Assembly: GCA_017503065.1 (NCBI GenBank)
Contig: JAFVTT010000050.1
Span: 1-23,355, forward strand
Direction of reading: 5' to 3'
Length of the DNA stretch: 23,355 bases
Source: Bacteroidaceae bacterium
Lineage (GTDB): Bacteria > Bacteroidota > Bacteroidia > Bacteroidales > Bacteroidaceae
Shown one piece after another: positions 23,308 to 23,355 of the stretch. The first letter of the stretch is position 1. The number at the start of each line of letters is the position of its first letter. Under the pieces are notes generated by a model. The model was not told where the DNA came from. It saw only the letters and a program-made list of their open reading frames with translations, and made no database searches. The translations under genes and the position numbers were made by a program.

Positions 23308-23355
23308 ATGAGAGCAACCGTCCGCAAGTACACCTCCCGTCCCGTCAGCGATGAA
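23308..23355 (+). CDS. Start of a probable nitroreductase-family protein (partial)
   Basis: Only 16 codons are in the window: MRATVRKYTSRPVSDE. The pattern VRKYT..PVSDE is typical of the FMN-binding N-terminus of nitroreductases (SVRKYTDRPVSDE-like). The gene begins 10 bp after the dnaA stop and is probably co-transcribed. The call rests on very little sequence. Confidence 0.5.
   Translation, partial: MRATVRKYTSRPVSDE

Noticed and set aside
21843..23333. 496-codon minus-strand open frame opposite dnaA
   Set aside because: DnaA on the plus strand is unmistakable; the antisense product resembles no family.

Overview
The window looks like a chromosomal segment from a Bacteroidales bacterium, most likely Prevotella-like. 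Several signals agree. Starts show no consistent Shine-Dalgarno sequence. Nine matches to the Bacteroidetes -7 box TAnnTTTG lie just upstream of genes. The gene families are typical of the phylum: GHL10, OprP-like porin, CotH kinase-like, OmpA lipoprotein, AsnA, and MlaD beside AmiC. Intergenic regions carry KTENGKR/SHLSPLT-type heptamer repeats and an ACACGGCATGCCGTGT palindrome. The species cannot be named from sequence alone.

Layout. 1-3561 (minus): a secreted GHL10 glycoside-hydrolase-like protein followed by uvrA, which runs off the left edge. 3723-5422 (plus): a SlyD-type FKBP and aroC with a GTG start. 5423-6078: a 656-bp region without a conventional gene. It holds a 207-bp foldback element, a candidate 34-aa membrane peptide, a 22-bp repeat array and two hairpins. 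6079-7829 (minus): an OprP-like porin followed by a protein made only of a flotillin/SPFH domain. 8038-13023 (plus): lysS, gpsA, pgi and a beta-phosphoglucomutase-like HAD gene, with repeats at the junctions. 13143-14644 (minus): an OmpA-domain lipoprotein and a small lipoprotein. 14984-17106 (plus): asnA and an unrecognised secreted protein. 17339-19939 (minus): a large CotH/F5-8-type-C secreted protein. 20126-23355 (plus): amidase, mlaD, dnaA and the first codons of a probable nitroreductase.

Most genes are housekeeping: DNA repair, chorismate synthesis, tRNA charging, lipid and sugar phosphate metabolism, asparagine synthesis, peptidoglycan cleavage, lipid transport and replication initiation. 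Four divergent gene pairs share intergenic regions in which both genes have a TAnnTTTG box.

The most unusual content is repeat DNA. Three repeat types, two heptamer repeats and one 20-bp palindrome, lie together in frame inside uvrA. They add about 55 residues at the linker between its two ATPase halves. One of these types recurs directly in front of the aroC start. A second intergenic family, near-tandem CCTTAAAGACC-like units, sits at three gene junctions, and two separate arrays each have a 22-bp period. The 207-bp inverted element after aroC resembles a MITE or a structured RNA. I found no CRISPR array, tRNA, rRNA, complete insertion sequence or phage gene.
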